A stretch of 64,000 nt of DNA from Clostridium_AD sp050717545 (GTDB lineage: Bacteria; Bacillota; Clostridia; Clostridiales; Clostridiaceae). Under the pieces are notes generated by a model that was not told where the DNA came from, searched no databases, and worked only from the letters and a program-made list of their open reading frames with translations. Made by a program: the position numbers and the translations under genes. Location: contig NZ_JBOITN010000029.1 in the NCBI RefSeq assembly GCF_050717545.1, positions 1-64,000 of the forward strand, written 5' to 3'. Below, in pieces: positions 8,763-17,177 of the stretch (positions within the stretch are counted from its first letter, which is position 1; each line of letters opens with the position of its first letter).

Positions 8763-9857
8763 ATGACAAACGAAAAGAAAATAATAAGAATAGGAATTAT
8801 AGGTTGCGGTGGTATTGCAAATGGAAAACATATGCCATCATTGAAAGCGTTATCAAATGTGGAAATGGTAGCATTTTGTGATTTAGTATTAGAAAAAGCA
8901 GAAAAGGCAGCAAAAGAATACGGTTGCCCTAATGCAAAGGTTTATACTGATTACAATGAACTATTACAAGATAAAACTATTGATGTTATTCATGTTCTTA
9001 CTCCAAATAAATCACATGCAAAATTATCAATCTCTTCTTTAAAAGCAGGTAAACATGTTATGTGTGAAAAACCAATGGCTAAAACAGCAGCTGATGCATT
9101 AGAAATGGTTAATGTGGCGAAGGAAACAGGTAAAAAACTAACAATAGGATATCAACATAGACATAAAGCAGAAAGTACGTATTTAAAAAAAGCTATAGAT
9201 CGTGGAGATTTAGGCGAAATATATTTTGCTAAAGCAACTGCGATAAGGCGTCGTGGTACACCTACCTGGGGAGTATTTTTAAATGAAGAAGAACAAGGTG
9301 GAGGACCTCTTATAGATATCGGTACTCATTCACTTGACCTTACACTCTGGATGATGAATAATTACAAACCCAAAATGGTTGTTGGTACAAAATATAAGAA
9401 AATACTAGATCCTGATTGTGGAAATCCTTGGGGACCATGGGACGTAAAAGAAAATACTGTAGAGGATTCTGCTTTTGGTTTTATTGTAATGGAAAATGGA
9501 GCTACAATTATACTTGAATCAAGTTGGGCACTTAATACCATAGAGCCTATCTCAGAGGGAACCACTGTTCTTTGCGGATCAAAAGCGGGAGCACAAATTA
9601 AAAACGGTCTTAGCATAAATAAAGATGAATTCGGTAAACTTATTGAAATTAAACCTGATTTGAGTGCTGGTGGAGTTGCTTTTTATGATGGCGTTGCTGA
9701 AACACCACCAATAGTTGAAGCTAAACGTTGGATTGACTCTATCATTAATGATACTGAGGTTGTTGTTAAACCATATGAAGCATATATTGTTTCTAAAATT
9801 CTTGAAGCGATATATGAATCAGCAAATACAGGTAAAGTTATATATTTTAATAATTAG
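8763..9857 (+). CDS. Gfo/Idh/MocA-family NAD(P)-dependent sugar dehydrogenase
   Basis: 364-residue oxidoreductase. The Rossmann dinucleotide motif is GIIGCGGIANGKHMPSL at residues 12-28. The family E-K-P motif is CEKPMAKT near 100, and the catalytic-region motif GGGPLIDIGTHSLDLTLWMM lies at about 180-200. These enzymes oxidise or reduce sugar hydroxyls, often at C3 of glycosides or on inositols. It is first gene of a run of five with gaps of 11-35 bases, alternating with TIM-barrel isomerases. Start ATG follows AGGAGGA. Substrate not deducible. Confidence 0.9.
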   Translation: MTNEKKIIRIGIIGCGGIANGKHMPSLKALSNVEMVAFCDLVLEKAEKAAKEYGCPNAKVYTDYNELLQDKTIDVIHVLTPNKSHAKLSISSLKAGKHVMCEKPMAKTAADALEMVNVAKETGKKLTIGYQHRHKAESTYLKKAIDRGDLGEIYFAKATAIRRRGTPTWGVFLNEEEQGGGPLIDIGTHSLDLTLWMMNNYKPKMVVGTKYKKILDPDCGNPWGPWDVKENTVEDSAFGFIVMENGATIILESSWALNTIEPISEGTTVLCGSKAGAQIKNGLSINKDEFGKLIEIKPDLSAGGVAFYDGVAETPPIVEAKRWIDSIINDTEVVVKPYEAYIVSKILEAIYESANTGKVIYFNN

Positions 9858-9869
9858 GAGGATAAAAAT

Positions 9870-10598
9870 ATGTTAAATAAATTATCAGCACAGTTATGGT
9901 CTGTTCAAGATTATACAAGCAAAGATTTTTTTGGAGCACTTGATGAAATAGCTAAAATAGGTTATACAGGTGTCGAATTTGCAGGGTACAAAGATATTTT
10001 GGCAAAAGATATGAATAAAAAACTTAAAGAGCTTAATCTAACTGCTCTGTCAGCACATGTTGGAATAGACAGCCTTAAAGACAATCTAAACGCTGAACTT
10101 GATTATCTTAATACTTTAGGTGCAAAATATATCGTTTGCCCACATGCTGAAATAAATACAATCGAAAGTGCGCTTGAGCATGCAGAATTGTTCAATAAGA
10201 TAGGAGAGCAAAGTGCAAAAGCTGGACTAATGTTTGCTTATCATAACCATGCTCACGAATTTAAGATGGATAATGGACAGTATCCACTAGAAGTTCTTTT
10301 CAATAATGTAGATTTAAGGTATGTAAAACAGCAGCCGGACGTGTTTTGGATTGCGTATGCGGGACTTGACGTTAATGATTATATGAAAAAAAATATATCT
10401 CGTTGTCCGGTAATACACCTAAAGCAATTAGAGAATAATGAAACAAGAAGAAATGTAGACGCAGGTAGTGGAATAATTGATTTCAAATATCTTATTGATT
10501 TAGCAAAAGAAACGGATTTTGTATATGAACAGGAAGAATTTATAGGTACAAGCATGAATAATATGCAAAAATCGTTCGAAAATATAATGAATAGGTAG
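9870..10598 (+). CDS. Sugar phosphate isomerase/epimerase (xylose isomerase-like TIM barrel)
   Basis: 242 residues of the AP-endonuclease-2/xylose-isomerase-like fold (PF01261). Family features are AQLWSVQDYT at the start, VEFAGY in strand 2, AYHNHAHEF (metal-binding His/Glu region) near 125-135, and QQPDVFWIAYAG with VIHLKQ carrying later metal ligands. It is probably a divalent-metal enzyme that isomerises the keto-sugar formed by the neighbouring dehydrogenases. Start ATG follows AGGAGG, 12 bases after the preceding gene, so translation is likely coupled. The exact reaction is unknown. Confidence 0.87.
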   Translation: MLNKLSAQLWSVQDYTSKDFFGALDEIAKIGYTGVEFAGYKDILAKDMNKKLKELNLTALSAHVGIDSLKDNLNAELDYLNTLGAKYIVCPHAEINTIESALEHAELFNKIGEQSAKAGLMFAYHNHAHEFKMDNGQYPLEVLFNNVDLRYVKQQPDVFWIAYAGLDVNDYMKKNISRCPVIHLKQLENNETRRNVDAGSGIIDFKYLIDLAKETDFVYEQEEFIGTSMNNMQKSFENIMNR

Positions 10599-10609
10599 GT
10601 GTATTAATA

Positions 10610-11665
10610 ATGGTTAATTTAGGAATTATTGGTTTTGGAGGTATGGCTGAGTATCATTTTAAATCTCTTAAAGAATACGAACGACTTAATATAAAAGGCG
10701 TATTTGATATTAATCCAGAAAGATGTGAGTTTGCAGAAAAGCAAGGTCTTAAGGCATATAAATCAAAAGACGAGTTATTCTCTGATCCTGAAATTGATAT
10801 AATTCTTGTTGCTACAACTAATGAGGTGCATAAAGAACTATTAATTGAGGCAATGAAAGCAGGAAAACATGTTATTAGTGAAAAACCTGTAACTCTAACT
10901 TCAATAGAACTTGAGGAAGTAATAGATGCATCTATTAAATATAAAAAAATATTTACTATTGATCAAAATAGACGAACAAATAAGGACTTCATTTTGATGA
11001 AAAGAAGTGTTGAAGAAGGTTTGCTCGGTGATGTGTACGCTATAGAATCAAGGGTTGAGGGATCAAGAGGAATGCCGACTGGGTGGAGAACTATTAAAAA
11101 ACTTGGTGGAGGCATGATGGTAGATTGGGGAGTGCATTTAATTGATCAAATGCTGTATATGATTGATCAGAAGGTTACTAATGTATTTTGTAAAATGTAT
11201 AATATTGAGTACAGTGATGTGGAAGATAACTTCCGTCTTACATTGACATTTGAAAGTGGATTAACGGCTCATATTGAGGTATCTACGAATAACTATATAA
11301 CACATCCAAGATGGTATGTTCTTGGAAAAAAAGGAACACTTCAAATAGATAATTGGGATTGTGATGGAAAAATAGTAAGGTGTATAGATAAAGAAAGTGT
11401 TTGGGTGGATGAAATTGTTTATACCAAAGCTGGACCTACTAAAACTATGGCACCTAGAAACGCAAATTCCATAGAAGAAATAATTTTATCAGAACCTATG
11501 GATGTTGTAGATAATTTAACAGTTGTATATGATGGTCTACTAGATGCTATTGAAGGAAAAGCTCCACTTAAAATAACACCACAGCAAGCAATGCGTGTTA
11601 TAAAGGTAATGGAAGCAGCATTTGTTTCTAGTGAAACTTCATCTGCGGTTCATGTTGAAATATAG
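10610..11665 (+). CDS. Gfo/Idh/MocA-family oxidoreductase
   Basis: 351 residues with Rossmann motif LGIIGFGGMAEYHFKSL at the N-terminus, E-K-P motif SEKPVTL near 95 and GGGMMVDWGVHLIDQMLYMI near 165-185. It is a paralogue of the dehydrogenase at 8763 but clearly diverged, so it probably acts on a different position or intermediate of the same sugar. It lies 11 bases after the TIM-barrel gene. Start ATG is preceded by the modest ribosome binding site TAGGTG. Confidence 0.9.
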   Translation: MVNLGIIGFGGMAEYHFKSLKEYERLNIKGVFDINPERCEFAEKQGLKAYKSKDELFSDPEIDIILVATTNEVHKELLIEAMKAGKHVISEKPVTLTSIELEEVIDASIKYKKIFTIDQNRRTNKDFILMKRSVEEGLLGDVYAIESRVEGSRGMPTGWRTIKKLGGGMMVDWGVHLIDQMLYMIDQKVTNVFCKMYNIEYSDVEDNFRLTLTFESGLTAHIEVSTNNYITHPRWYVLGKKGTLQIDNWDCDGKIVRCIDKESVWVDEIVYTKAGPTKTMAPRNANSIEEIILSEPMDVVDNLTVVYDGLLDAIEGKAPLKITPQQAMRVIKVMEAAFVSSETSSAVHVEI

Positions 11666-11700
11666 AAAAGTTTTAATCTGAAAAGTGGGGTGAATAATAT

Positions 11701-12672
11701 ATGAAGATTGCAATGATAAGTTCTTGGCATGTGCATGCTAAAGACTATGCAAAACAAATTATGGAATTACCACAATGTGAAATAATAGCAGTGTGGGATG
11801 AAAATAAAGAAGCAGGACTTAAATGGGCAAATGAATTAAACTGCGAATTTATTGAAGATTATGATACGCTCTTGAAAGATGATTCTATTGAAGGTGTTGT
11901 TATCAATTCTCCAACAGTTATGCATACAGAGTTAATTATTAAGGCTGCTAATGCTAAGAAACATATTTTCACAGAAAAGGTTCTTGCACTTACAGTTGAT
12001 GATTGTATAAAAATAAAAGAGGTAGTTGAAAGAAACAATGTTAAATTTTCAATTGCATTTGTTCATAAATGTAAGGGAGAAATGATTTTTGCAAAGCAAA
12101 TGGTTGAAAGTGGAGCATTAGGTGATATAACATATGCAAGGGTACGAAATGCACATAATGGAAGCACCGCAAATTGGTTGCCTGAGAGTTTTTATAATAA
12201 AGAGAATTGTGGTGGGGGAGCAATGATTGACTTAGGAACTCACACTGTATATTTATTAGAATGGCTCTTAGGTAAAGCAAAAAATGTTAATGCGACTTTT
12301 ACAAAAATAACTAATAGACAAGTTGAAGACAATGCAGTATCGGTATTTGAATTCCAAAATGGTGCTATTGGTGTAGCAGAAACAAGTTTTGTTTCTGTTT
12401 ATACACCACTAACTCTTGAAGTTAGTGGGACTACCGGTTCCCTCATTGTAAGAGATGGTGTTAGTTATGCAAATGGTGATACAGATGGGAAGTGGGTTAC
12501 CCAGAAAAATTTGCCTGATTCACTTCCTAGTCCACTAATTCAATGGGTTGAGGGAATTACACAAAAAAAGGCAATAACCTTAGGAATGGATGAAGCGATT
12601 TCGTTAACTCGGTTGTTACAGGCGGCATATAAATCAGAGGAAACCGGACAAAAAATTACTGTAAACTATTAA
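11701..12672 (+). CDS. Gfo/Idh/MocA-family protein with altered cofactor motifs
   Basis: 323 residues, recognisable from overall fold and GGGAMIDLGTHTVYLLEWLL (about 165-185). The glycine-rich Rossmann loop is replaced by MISSWHVHAKDY, and the E-K-P motif reads TEKVLALT. Loss of both consensus motifs suggests either different nucleotide binding or a non-classical activity. It follows the previous gene by 35 bases with a GGGGTG ribosome binding site and belongs to the same cluster. I am confident of the superfamily and not of catalytic competence. Confidence 0.82.
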   Translation: MKIAMISSWHVHAKDYAKQIMELPQCEIIAVWDENKEAGLKWANELNCEFIEDYDTLLKDDSIEGVVINSPTVMHTELIIKAANAKKHIFTEKVLALTVDDCIKIKEVVERNNVKFSIAFVHKCKGEMIFAKQMVESGALGDITYARVRNAHNGSTANWLPESFYNKENCGGGAMIDLGTHTVYLLEWLLGKAKNVNATFTKITNRQVEDNAVSVFEFQNGAIGVAETSFVSVYTPLTLEVSGTTGSLIVRDGVSYANGDTDGKWVTQKNLPDSLPSPLIQWVEGITQKKAITLGMDEAISLTRLLQAAYKSEETGQKITVNY

Positions 12673-12688
12673 AAAGAAGGAGGTAGTT

Positions 12689-13621
12689 ATGATGAAACTA
12701 GGATTTGTTAGCGCCATATTGGGAGATTTAGGTTTTGAGGAAGTAATTAATTATGCCTCTGAGAATGGATTTTCTTGTGTTGAAATGATGTGTTGGCCAG
12801 TAGGAAAGGCATAAAGAAGATATGCTGGTGTAACACATATTGATGTTGATGGTATGGATAAAAAAAGAGCGGCGTATATTAATGACTATACGAAATTAAA
12901 AGGAGTTGAGATTTCTGCACTTGGGTATTATCCTAACCCTTTAGACCCTGATGCTGAAAAGAGTACATTTTATGTAGAACATATTAAAAAGATAATTAAA
13001 GCAGCAAATATACTTGGAGTTAAAACTGTTACAACATTTATAGGTAGGGATAAAAATAAGACTGTAGAAGAAAATCTTATTAAATTCAAGGAAGTTTGGA
13101 CTCCTATAATTAAGTTTGCAGAAGAAAATAATGTTCGAATAGCTATTGAAAACTGTCCTATGATTTTTACAAAGGATGAATGGCCTGGTGGATTGAATCT
13201 TGCTACAACTCCTGATATATGGAGAAAGATGTTTAAGTTAATACCAAGTCGTAATTTTGGATTGAATTATGACCCATCTCACTTTATATGGCAACAAATA
13301 GACTATATAAAACCTATATATGAATTCAAAGATAGAATATTCCATGTGCATTTCAAGGACATAAAAATATACAAAGATAAACTTGATGACGTGGGTATTA
13401 TGGCTACGCCACTACAATACATCTCACCAAAACTTGTAGGACTCGGAGATGTAGATTGGGGTAAATATGTATCAGCTTTAACGGACATCGGGTATAAAGG
13501 ATTTGCTTGTATAGAAGTAGAAGATAAGGCTTTTGAAGATTCGCTTGACTCAATAAAAGAATCAATAACTATAAGTAGAAATTATATGAGACAATTTAAT
13601 TTTTTATATCCTTCTGAATAA
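12689..13621 (+). pseudogene. Sugar phosphate isomerase/epimerase interrupted by an in-frame TAA
   Basis: A TIM-barrel (PF01261) gene of 310 codons that begins at ATG 12689 or 12692 behind AGGAGGTAG (MMKLGFVSAILGDLGF). It is stopped by TAA at 12812-12814, then continues in the same frame to 13621. The residues around the stop (CWPVGKA, stop, RRYAGVTHIDVD) are what an intact protein would contain, so a single base change such as GAA to TAA explains it. The downstream part has the metal-site segments AIENCPM, LNYDPSHFIWQ, FHVHFKD and ACIEVED. The longest ORF starts at an internal ATG (12854) without ribosome binding site and would lack the first barrel strands. Real nonsense mutation or sequencing error cannot be separated here. 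Confidence 0.8.
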
Positions 13622-13632
13622 ATATATAGAAA

Positions 13633-13674
13633 GCCATTTTAGAGAAGTAGCTTAAGTTACTTCTCTAAAATGGC
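13633..13674. terminator. Bidirectional terminator between convergent genes
   Basis: A perfect 17-bp stem (arms 13633-13649 and 13658-13674) with an 8-base loop lies between the isomerase gene (plus) and the cytidylate-kinase-like gene (minus). Confidence 0.8.
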
Positions 13675-13719
13675 TACTAAATTTACCATTATATTTGTAT
13701 AATTTGATTATTTTCTACT

Positions 13720-14325
13720 TTAAGTACTAAGATTAAATCGTTTTTTTATCATCTCAGCCAGAACCTGTGCTGTGCCGTGAACGCCAAGCAAACTACTATC
13801 AATCATTATATGTCTCTGCTTAGTAGATTCGTTAGAATAACCAGCATAACATCTATAATAGGAATCTCTTGCTTTGTCAACTTTTGTAATCATGCGTTCT
13901 GCTTCAGCTGGTTTCATATTCAATATGTTCACACAGTTTTTAAAACGTGCCTCTTTTGGAGCAAATGTGAATATATTTAAGCAGTCTTTATAATCTTTAA
14001 GAATGAAATCCGAACATCTACCAACAATAATGCATGATTCTTTATCAGCTAAATCTAGTATTATCCTCCTCTGGATATCAAATATCTTATTTTGATTAGC
14101 TGTTGAAATGTTACCTAAAGGAGACATCACATTGGAAAAACTTGATTTAGAACGTGTTTCTTCAATCATGCTGATAGTGGATATAGGAATATTCAACTTT
14201 TTTGACGTAGCCTCAACGATATACCTGTCATAATACTGTATTCCAAGTATTTCAGATATTTCTTTTGCAATTGATCTACCTAGACTTCCAAATTGTCGAT
14301 TGATTGTTACACAATATCTTTTCAT
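13720..14325 (-). CDS. Cytidylate kinase-like family protein
   Basis: 201 residues of the cytidylate kinase-like family (PF13189). The N-terminus YCVTINRQFGSLGRSIAKEI carries the variant glycine-rich loop, followed by YYDRYIVE and a nucleoside-kinase-like core (CIIVGRCSDFIL; IFTFAPKEAR). The true substrate of this family is not established to my knowledge. Its ATG overlaps the stop of the ABC ATPase gene (ATGA), so it is translated as the last gene of the amino-acid importer operon, an unusual association. It ends before a bidirectional hairpin. Confidence 0.8.
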   Translation of the reverse strand: MKRYCVTINRQFGSLGRSIAKEISEILGIQYYDRYIVEATSKKLNIPISTISMIEETRSKSSFSNVMSPLGNISTANQNKIFDIQRRIILDLADKESCIIVGRCSDFILKDYKDCLNIFTFAPKEARFKNCVNILNMKPAEAERMITKVDKARDSYYRCYAGYSNESTKQRHIMIDSSLLGVHGTAQVLAEMIKKRFNLST

Positions 14326-15071
14326 GCATTTTCATCTCCAATTATTCTTGAAAGGAAAGTTTTCGTTCGTTCATTTTTAGGATTTGTAAAAATTTCTTCT
14401 GGAATGTCTTCTTCAACAATGTATCCATCATCCATAAAAACAACTCTATCTGAAACTTCTTTTGCAAAGGTCATTTCATGAGTTACCACTATCATAGTCA
14501 TACCATCATTGGCCAGGTTCTTCATTACTTCAAGAACCTCTCCAACAAGCTCCGGATCCAATGCAGATGTAGGTTCATCAAAAAGTAAAACCTTTGGCTC
14601 CATTGCAAGCGCTCTAGCTATTGCAACACGCTGTTGCTGACCACCAGACAGCGTAGAAGGCATTGAATGTGCTTTCTCTGCTAGCCCTACCTTTTCAAGT
14701 AATTCAAGTGCTTTTTCTTCAGCTTTACCTTTCGAATGTCTCTTGGTTAAAACTGGTGCAAGCATAACATTTTTTAGAACACTTTTCATAGGGAACAAGT
14801 TGAAATTTTGAAACGTCATACCAACTTCTTCACGATATTTTCTCAGATCATGACCATTATTACCAATATTTTTATCCTTGTAATATATATTTCCACCAGA
14901 CTGTAACTCCAACTGGTTAATACAACGAAGCAAGGTGCTTTTACCTGAACCAGAAGGACCGATAATGCAAATAACCTCACCCTCGGTAACTTCTAGGTTA
15001 ATATCTTTAAGAACTTCTAAATCACCAAAGTTTTTAGATAACTTATCTACTTTTAGTAAAACATTCATCAT
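14322..15071 (-). CDS. Amino-acid ABC transporter ATP-binding protein (GlnQ-like)
   Basis: 249-residue polar amino-acid ATPase. Walker A is GPSGSGKST near residue 38, the Q loop is in MTFQNFNLF, the signature is LSGGQQQR near 140, Walker B is VLLFDEPTSALD, and the switch His is in VVTHEM. It energises uptake with the permease whose gene overlaps its start by four bases (ATGA). Specificity is probably glutamine, cystine or another polar amino acid; sequence alone does not settle it. Confidence 0.92.
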   Translation of the reverse strand: MMNVLLKVDKLSKNFGDLEVLKDINLEVTEGEVICIIGPSGSGKSTLLRCINQLELQSGGNIYYKDKNIGNNGHDLRKYREEVGMTFQNFNLFPMKSVLKNVMLAPVLTKRHSKGKAEEKALELLEKVGLAEKAHSMPSTLSGGQQQRVAIARALAMEPKVLLFDEPTSALDPELVGEVLEVMKNLANDGMTMIVVTHEMTFAKEVSDRVVFMDDGYIVEEDIPEEIFTNPKNERTKTFLSRIIGDENA

Positions 15072-15712
15072 TTAATCCTCCTTTCAACTTGTTTTTGTAT
15101 GATAATAAGAACTGAAATTATCATCATATAGAAGATAGCGCCGGCAGTATAAGCCTGTATAGTGTTAAAACTTAATGCTGCATAATTTTGGATTTGTTTT
15201 GTTATTTCATTTACAACAATTATTGAAAGTATTGCCGTGTCCTTAACAGAAATAATAAACTGATTGAATAAAGCTGGTAACATTGAGCGAAAAGCAGGAG
15301 GAACAATTATGTGCATTAGAGTCTGATAGTGTGTAAGACCAAGTGACAACCCTGCTTCTTCCTGACCAGGATCAATCCCTTCTAGAGCACCACGTACTAT
15401 TTCAGCAATAAATGCTCCAGAATTCAAAAATATAACTATAATTCCTGAGGTATTGGGATCCAAATCTATACCTGTAATTTCTGGTATAACAAAGTATATA
15501 TATAAAGCTTGCACAATTATAGGTGTAGAACGAATAATCCATATATATATATTAGCGATAAACTTTGCAAATTTATTTTTACACTGAAGTGCATAGCCAG
15601 AAATACAACCTAGCACAAATCCAATCACAATGCCGAATACTGAAATCATCAGCGTTATTTTAAATCCCCTAAGAAGCATAGGGAACAATACATTTAGAAA
15701 ACTTAAATCCAT
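15068..15712 (-). CDS. Amino-acid ABC transporter permease (HisM/GlnP type)
   Basis: 214-residue membrane subunit with about five helices. The EAA loop EEAGLSLGLTHYQTLMHIIV lies near residue 135, and the N-terminal signature ITLMISVFGIVIGFVLG is typical of the His/Glu/Gln permease family. It probably acts as a homodimer, since only one permease gene is present. Start ATG is preceded by AAAGGGG. The 145 bases upstream, between it and the binding-protein gene, carry one copy of a diverged 61-bp repeat with a hairpin. Confidence 0.9.
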   Translation of the reverse strand: MDLSFLNVLFPMLLRGFKITLMISVFGIVIGFVLGCISGYALQCKNKFAKFIANIYIWIIRSTPIIVQALYIYFVIPEITGIDLDPNTSGIIVIFLNSGAFIAEIVRGALEGIDPGQEEAGLSLGLTHYQTLMHIIVPPAFRSMLPALFNQFIISVKDTAILSIIVVNEITKQIQNYAALSFNTIQAYTAGAIFYMMIISVLIIIQKQVERRIK

Positions 15713-15750
15713 AATATACCCCTTTCTTAACTATTAAAGCTATCTCGATT

Positions 15751-15833
15751 TTTATTAAAACAAAGGCTTCTTCAATTAATCCATGATTTGCAATGAAACT
15801 TAGGCATTTGCATGAATTTCTTGAAAAAGCCGA
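15751..15833. repeat. Diverged 61-bp repeat, copy A, with 11-bp hairpin
   Basis: Bases 15751-15811 resemble 17000-17061 in the same orientation at roughly 80% by eye; the shared core includes TCTTCAATT and GATTTGCA. In this copy GGCTTCTTCAA (15768-15778) pairs with TTGAAAAAGCC (15823-15833) through ten Watson-Crick pairs and one wobble. It lies in the transcribed spacer between the binding-protein and permease genes, so it could be an operon regulatory element or a remnant of a small mobile repeat. Function unknown. Confidence 0.5.
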
Positions 15834-15857
15834 TTTTCTAAATTTTATGTAGATACA

Positions 15858-16718
15858 TTAATCAAGCCATTTTTTTTCTAATTTAGCAATTGTGCCATCA
15901 TCTTTTAATTTTTTTACTGCTTGGTTCATAATACTTAATAACTTAGGATTTTCTTTAGAAGCATCAAAAGAAATTGCAATTGCATAAGGTGCTTGATCCT
16001 TTGCAAACAGATCTCCAACCAATTCAAGGTTTGAGTCTGTTTTATTTTTAATATAGTAGGAAGTACCAGGTGCATCATAAACCATTGCATCTACCTTGCC
16101 TTGTTCAAGTGATTGAAGGACTGTTGTAATAGAATCGTGTACTTGAATACTTCCTGCAGGTAAGTTAGCGGCAGTCAGGTACAGATGACTAGCATCTCCC
16201 TTTTGTACTGCAATTTTATATTTTCCACTCTTAAGGCTGTCAATTCCTGTTATTTTCTTTGGACTAGTTTTTTTATTAATAATTACAGACAGGCCTGCAT
16301 TATAGTATGTATCAGTAAAATTCATTGCATTTTTTCTTTCGTCTGTTGCACAAAGTGCTGCCATAACAATATCAAGTTTACCTCCAGCAATGGATGTGGT
16401 AAGCGGACTATAGTCCATTGCTTGTGCCTTGCCATCTTGTATTTTAAAGCCTAAAAGATTTTGCAATTCATGAAGAAAATCCATGTCAAAACCTATTAAG
16501 GTTTTTCCGTCAGTATCAAAATAAGAAAATGGACCATATGTACCAGAAGTTCCTGTTTTATATGTATAATCTTTCAAGGCACCTTCAAGTGTTCCAGTAT
16601 AAGTAGTATCTGTTTGGTCCTTTTTTGCGTTATTGTCACTACTACAGCCAACTAAAGATGCAGTAAAAATCGAAACTAACAATATTGAAAATAATTTTTT
16701 CTTTAACGTTTTTTTCAT
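15858..16718 (-). CDS. Amino-acid-binding lipoprotein of ABC importer
   Basis: 286 residues, family 3 solute-binding protein (SBP_bac_3). The signal peptide covers residues 1-24 with lipobox ASLVGC, so the cysteine is lipidated. The mature domain has the family segments FSYFDTDGKTLIGFDMDFLH, ERKNAMNFTDTYY and AVQKGDASHLYL. It presumably presents a polar amino acid to the permease/ATPase pair downstream. First gene of the minus-strand operon; a promoter with good -35 and -10 boxes lies 49 bases upstream. Start ATG follows AGGGGGA. Confidence 0.92.
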   Translation of the reverse strand: MKKTLKKKLFSILLVSIFTASLVGCSSDNNAKKDQTDTTYTGTLEGALKDYTYKTGTSGTYGPFSYFDTDGKTLIGFDMDFLHELQNLLGFKIQDGKAQAMDYSPLTTSIAGGKLDIVMAALCATDERKNAMNFTDTYYNAGLSVIINKKTSPKKITGIDSLKSGKYKIAVQKGDASHLYLTAANLPAGSIQVHDSITTVLQSLEQGKVDAMVYDAPGTSYYIKNKTDSNLELVGDLFAKDQAPYAIAISFDASKENPKLLSIMNQAVKKLKDDGTIAKLEKKWLD

Positions 16719-16766
16719 TAAGACTCCCCCTAAAATTTAATTAGTAATTTATTGATACGCTTATGT

Positions 16767-16806
16767 ATGATACCATTCGGTTAATGATTTGTCAATTATC
16801 TGACAA
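16767..16806 (-). promoter_or_regulatory. Promoter of amino-acid importer operon with inverted repeat over the -35
   Basis: On the minus strand TTGACA (16795-16790) and TATCAT (16772-16767) are separated by exactly 17 bases. The inverted repeat TTGTCA-6-TGACAA (16789-16806) overlaps the -35 box, where a repressor would block RNA polymerase. The 459-base divergent gap holds this promoter, repeat copy B and the dhaK leader; I see no gene in it. Confidence 0.65.
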
Positions 16807-16999
16807 TTGCTTGTATTATTTACTTTTGTTTACATAAAATATAATACTATCATTATAAAATATGGTTATTGCGATAATATCATTTGATATTTTCTCATGC
16901 ATTATAGCTATTCTCGTAGTTTGTTTTTTATAGTTATTATTATGTTTAACTATTTTATACAATAATATACCCCTTACTAAACTTTTAAATCTACCCTTA

Positions 17000-17061
17000 T
17001 ATTTATTAAAAGAAAGGTTTCTTCAATTCTTCCTTGATTTGCATTGTAACTTTAAGCATTT
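17000..17061. repeat. Diverged 61-bp repeat, copy B
   Basis: Second copy of the repeat found at 15751-15811, same orientation, in the divergent region between the amino-acid importer and dhaK. Its 11-bp closing stem is only partly conserved (TTTCTTCAATT against AATTGAAATAA). Two copies near one operon suggest local duplication, or a family of repeats across the genome. Confidence 0.45.
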
Positions 17062-17177
17062 AAATTAATTGAAATAAATTACTACAACTTGTAATTTATT
17101 ATCTTGAAGGAATGTTAATTATTATGTCGAATATATAAGGTATACTAAGTTTTTTTATTAAACGGAGGCGATTGTAA

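Noticed and set aside
17125..17131. TGTCGAA Spo0A-box-like heptamer upstream of dhaK
   Set aside because: A single heptamer is expected by chance, and other copies fall inside coding or remnant sequence.
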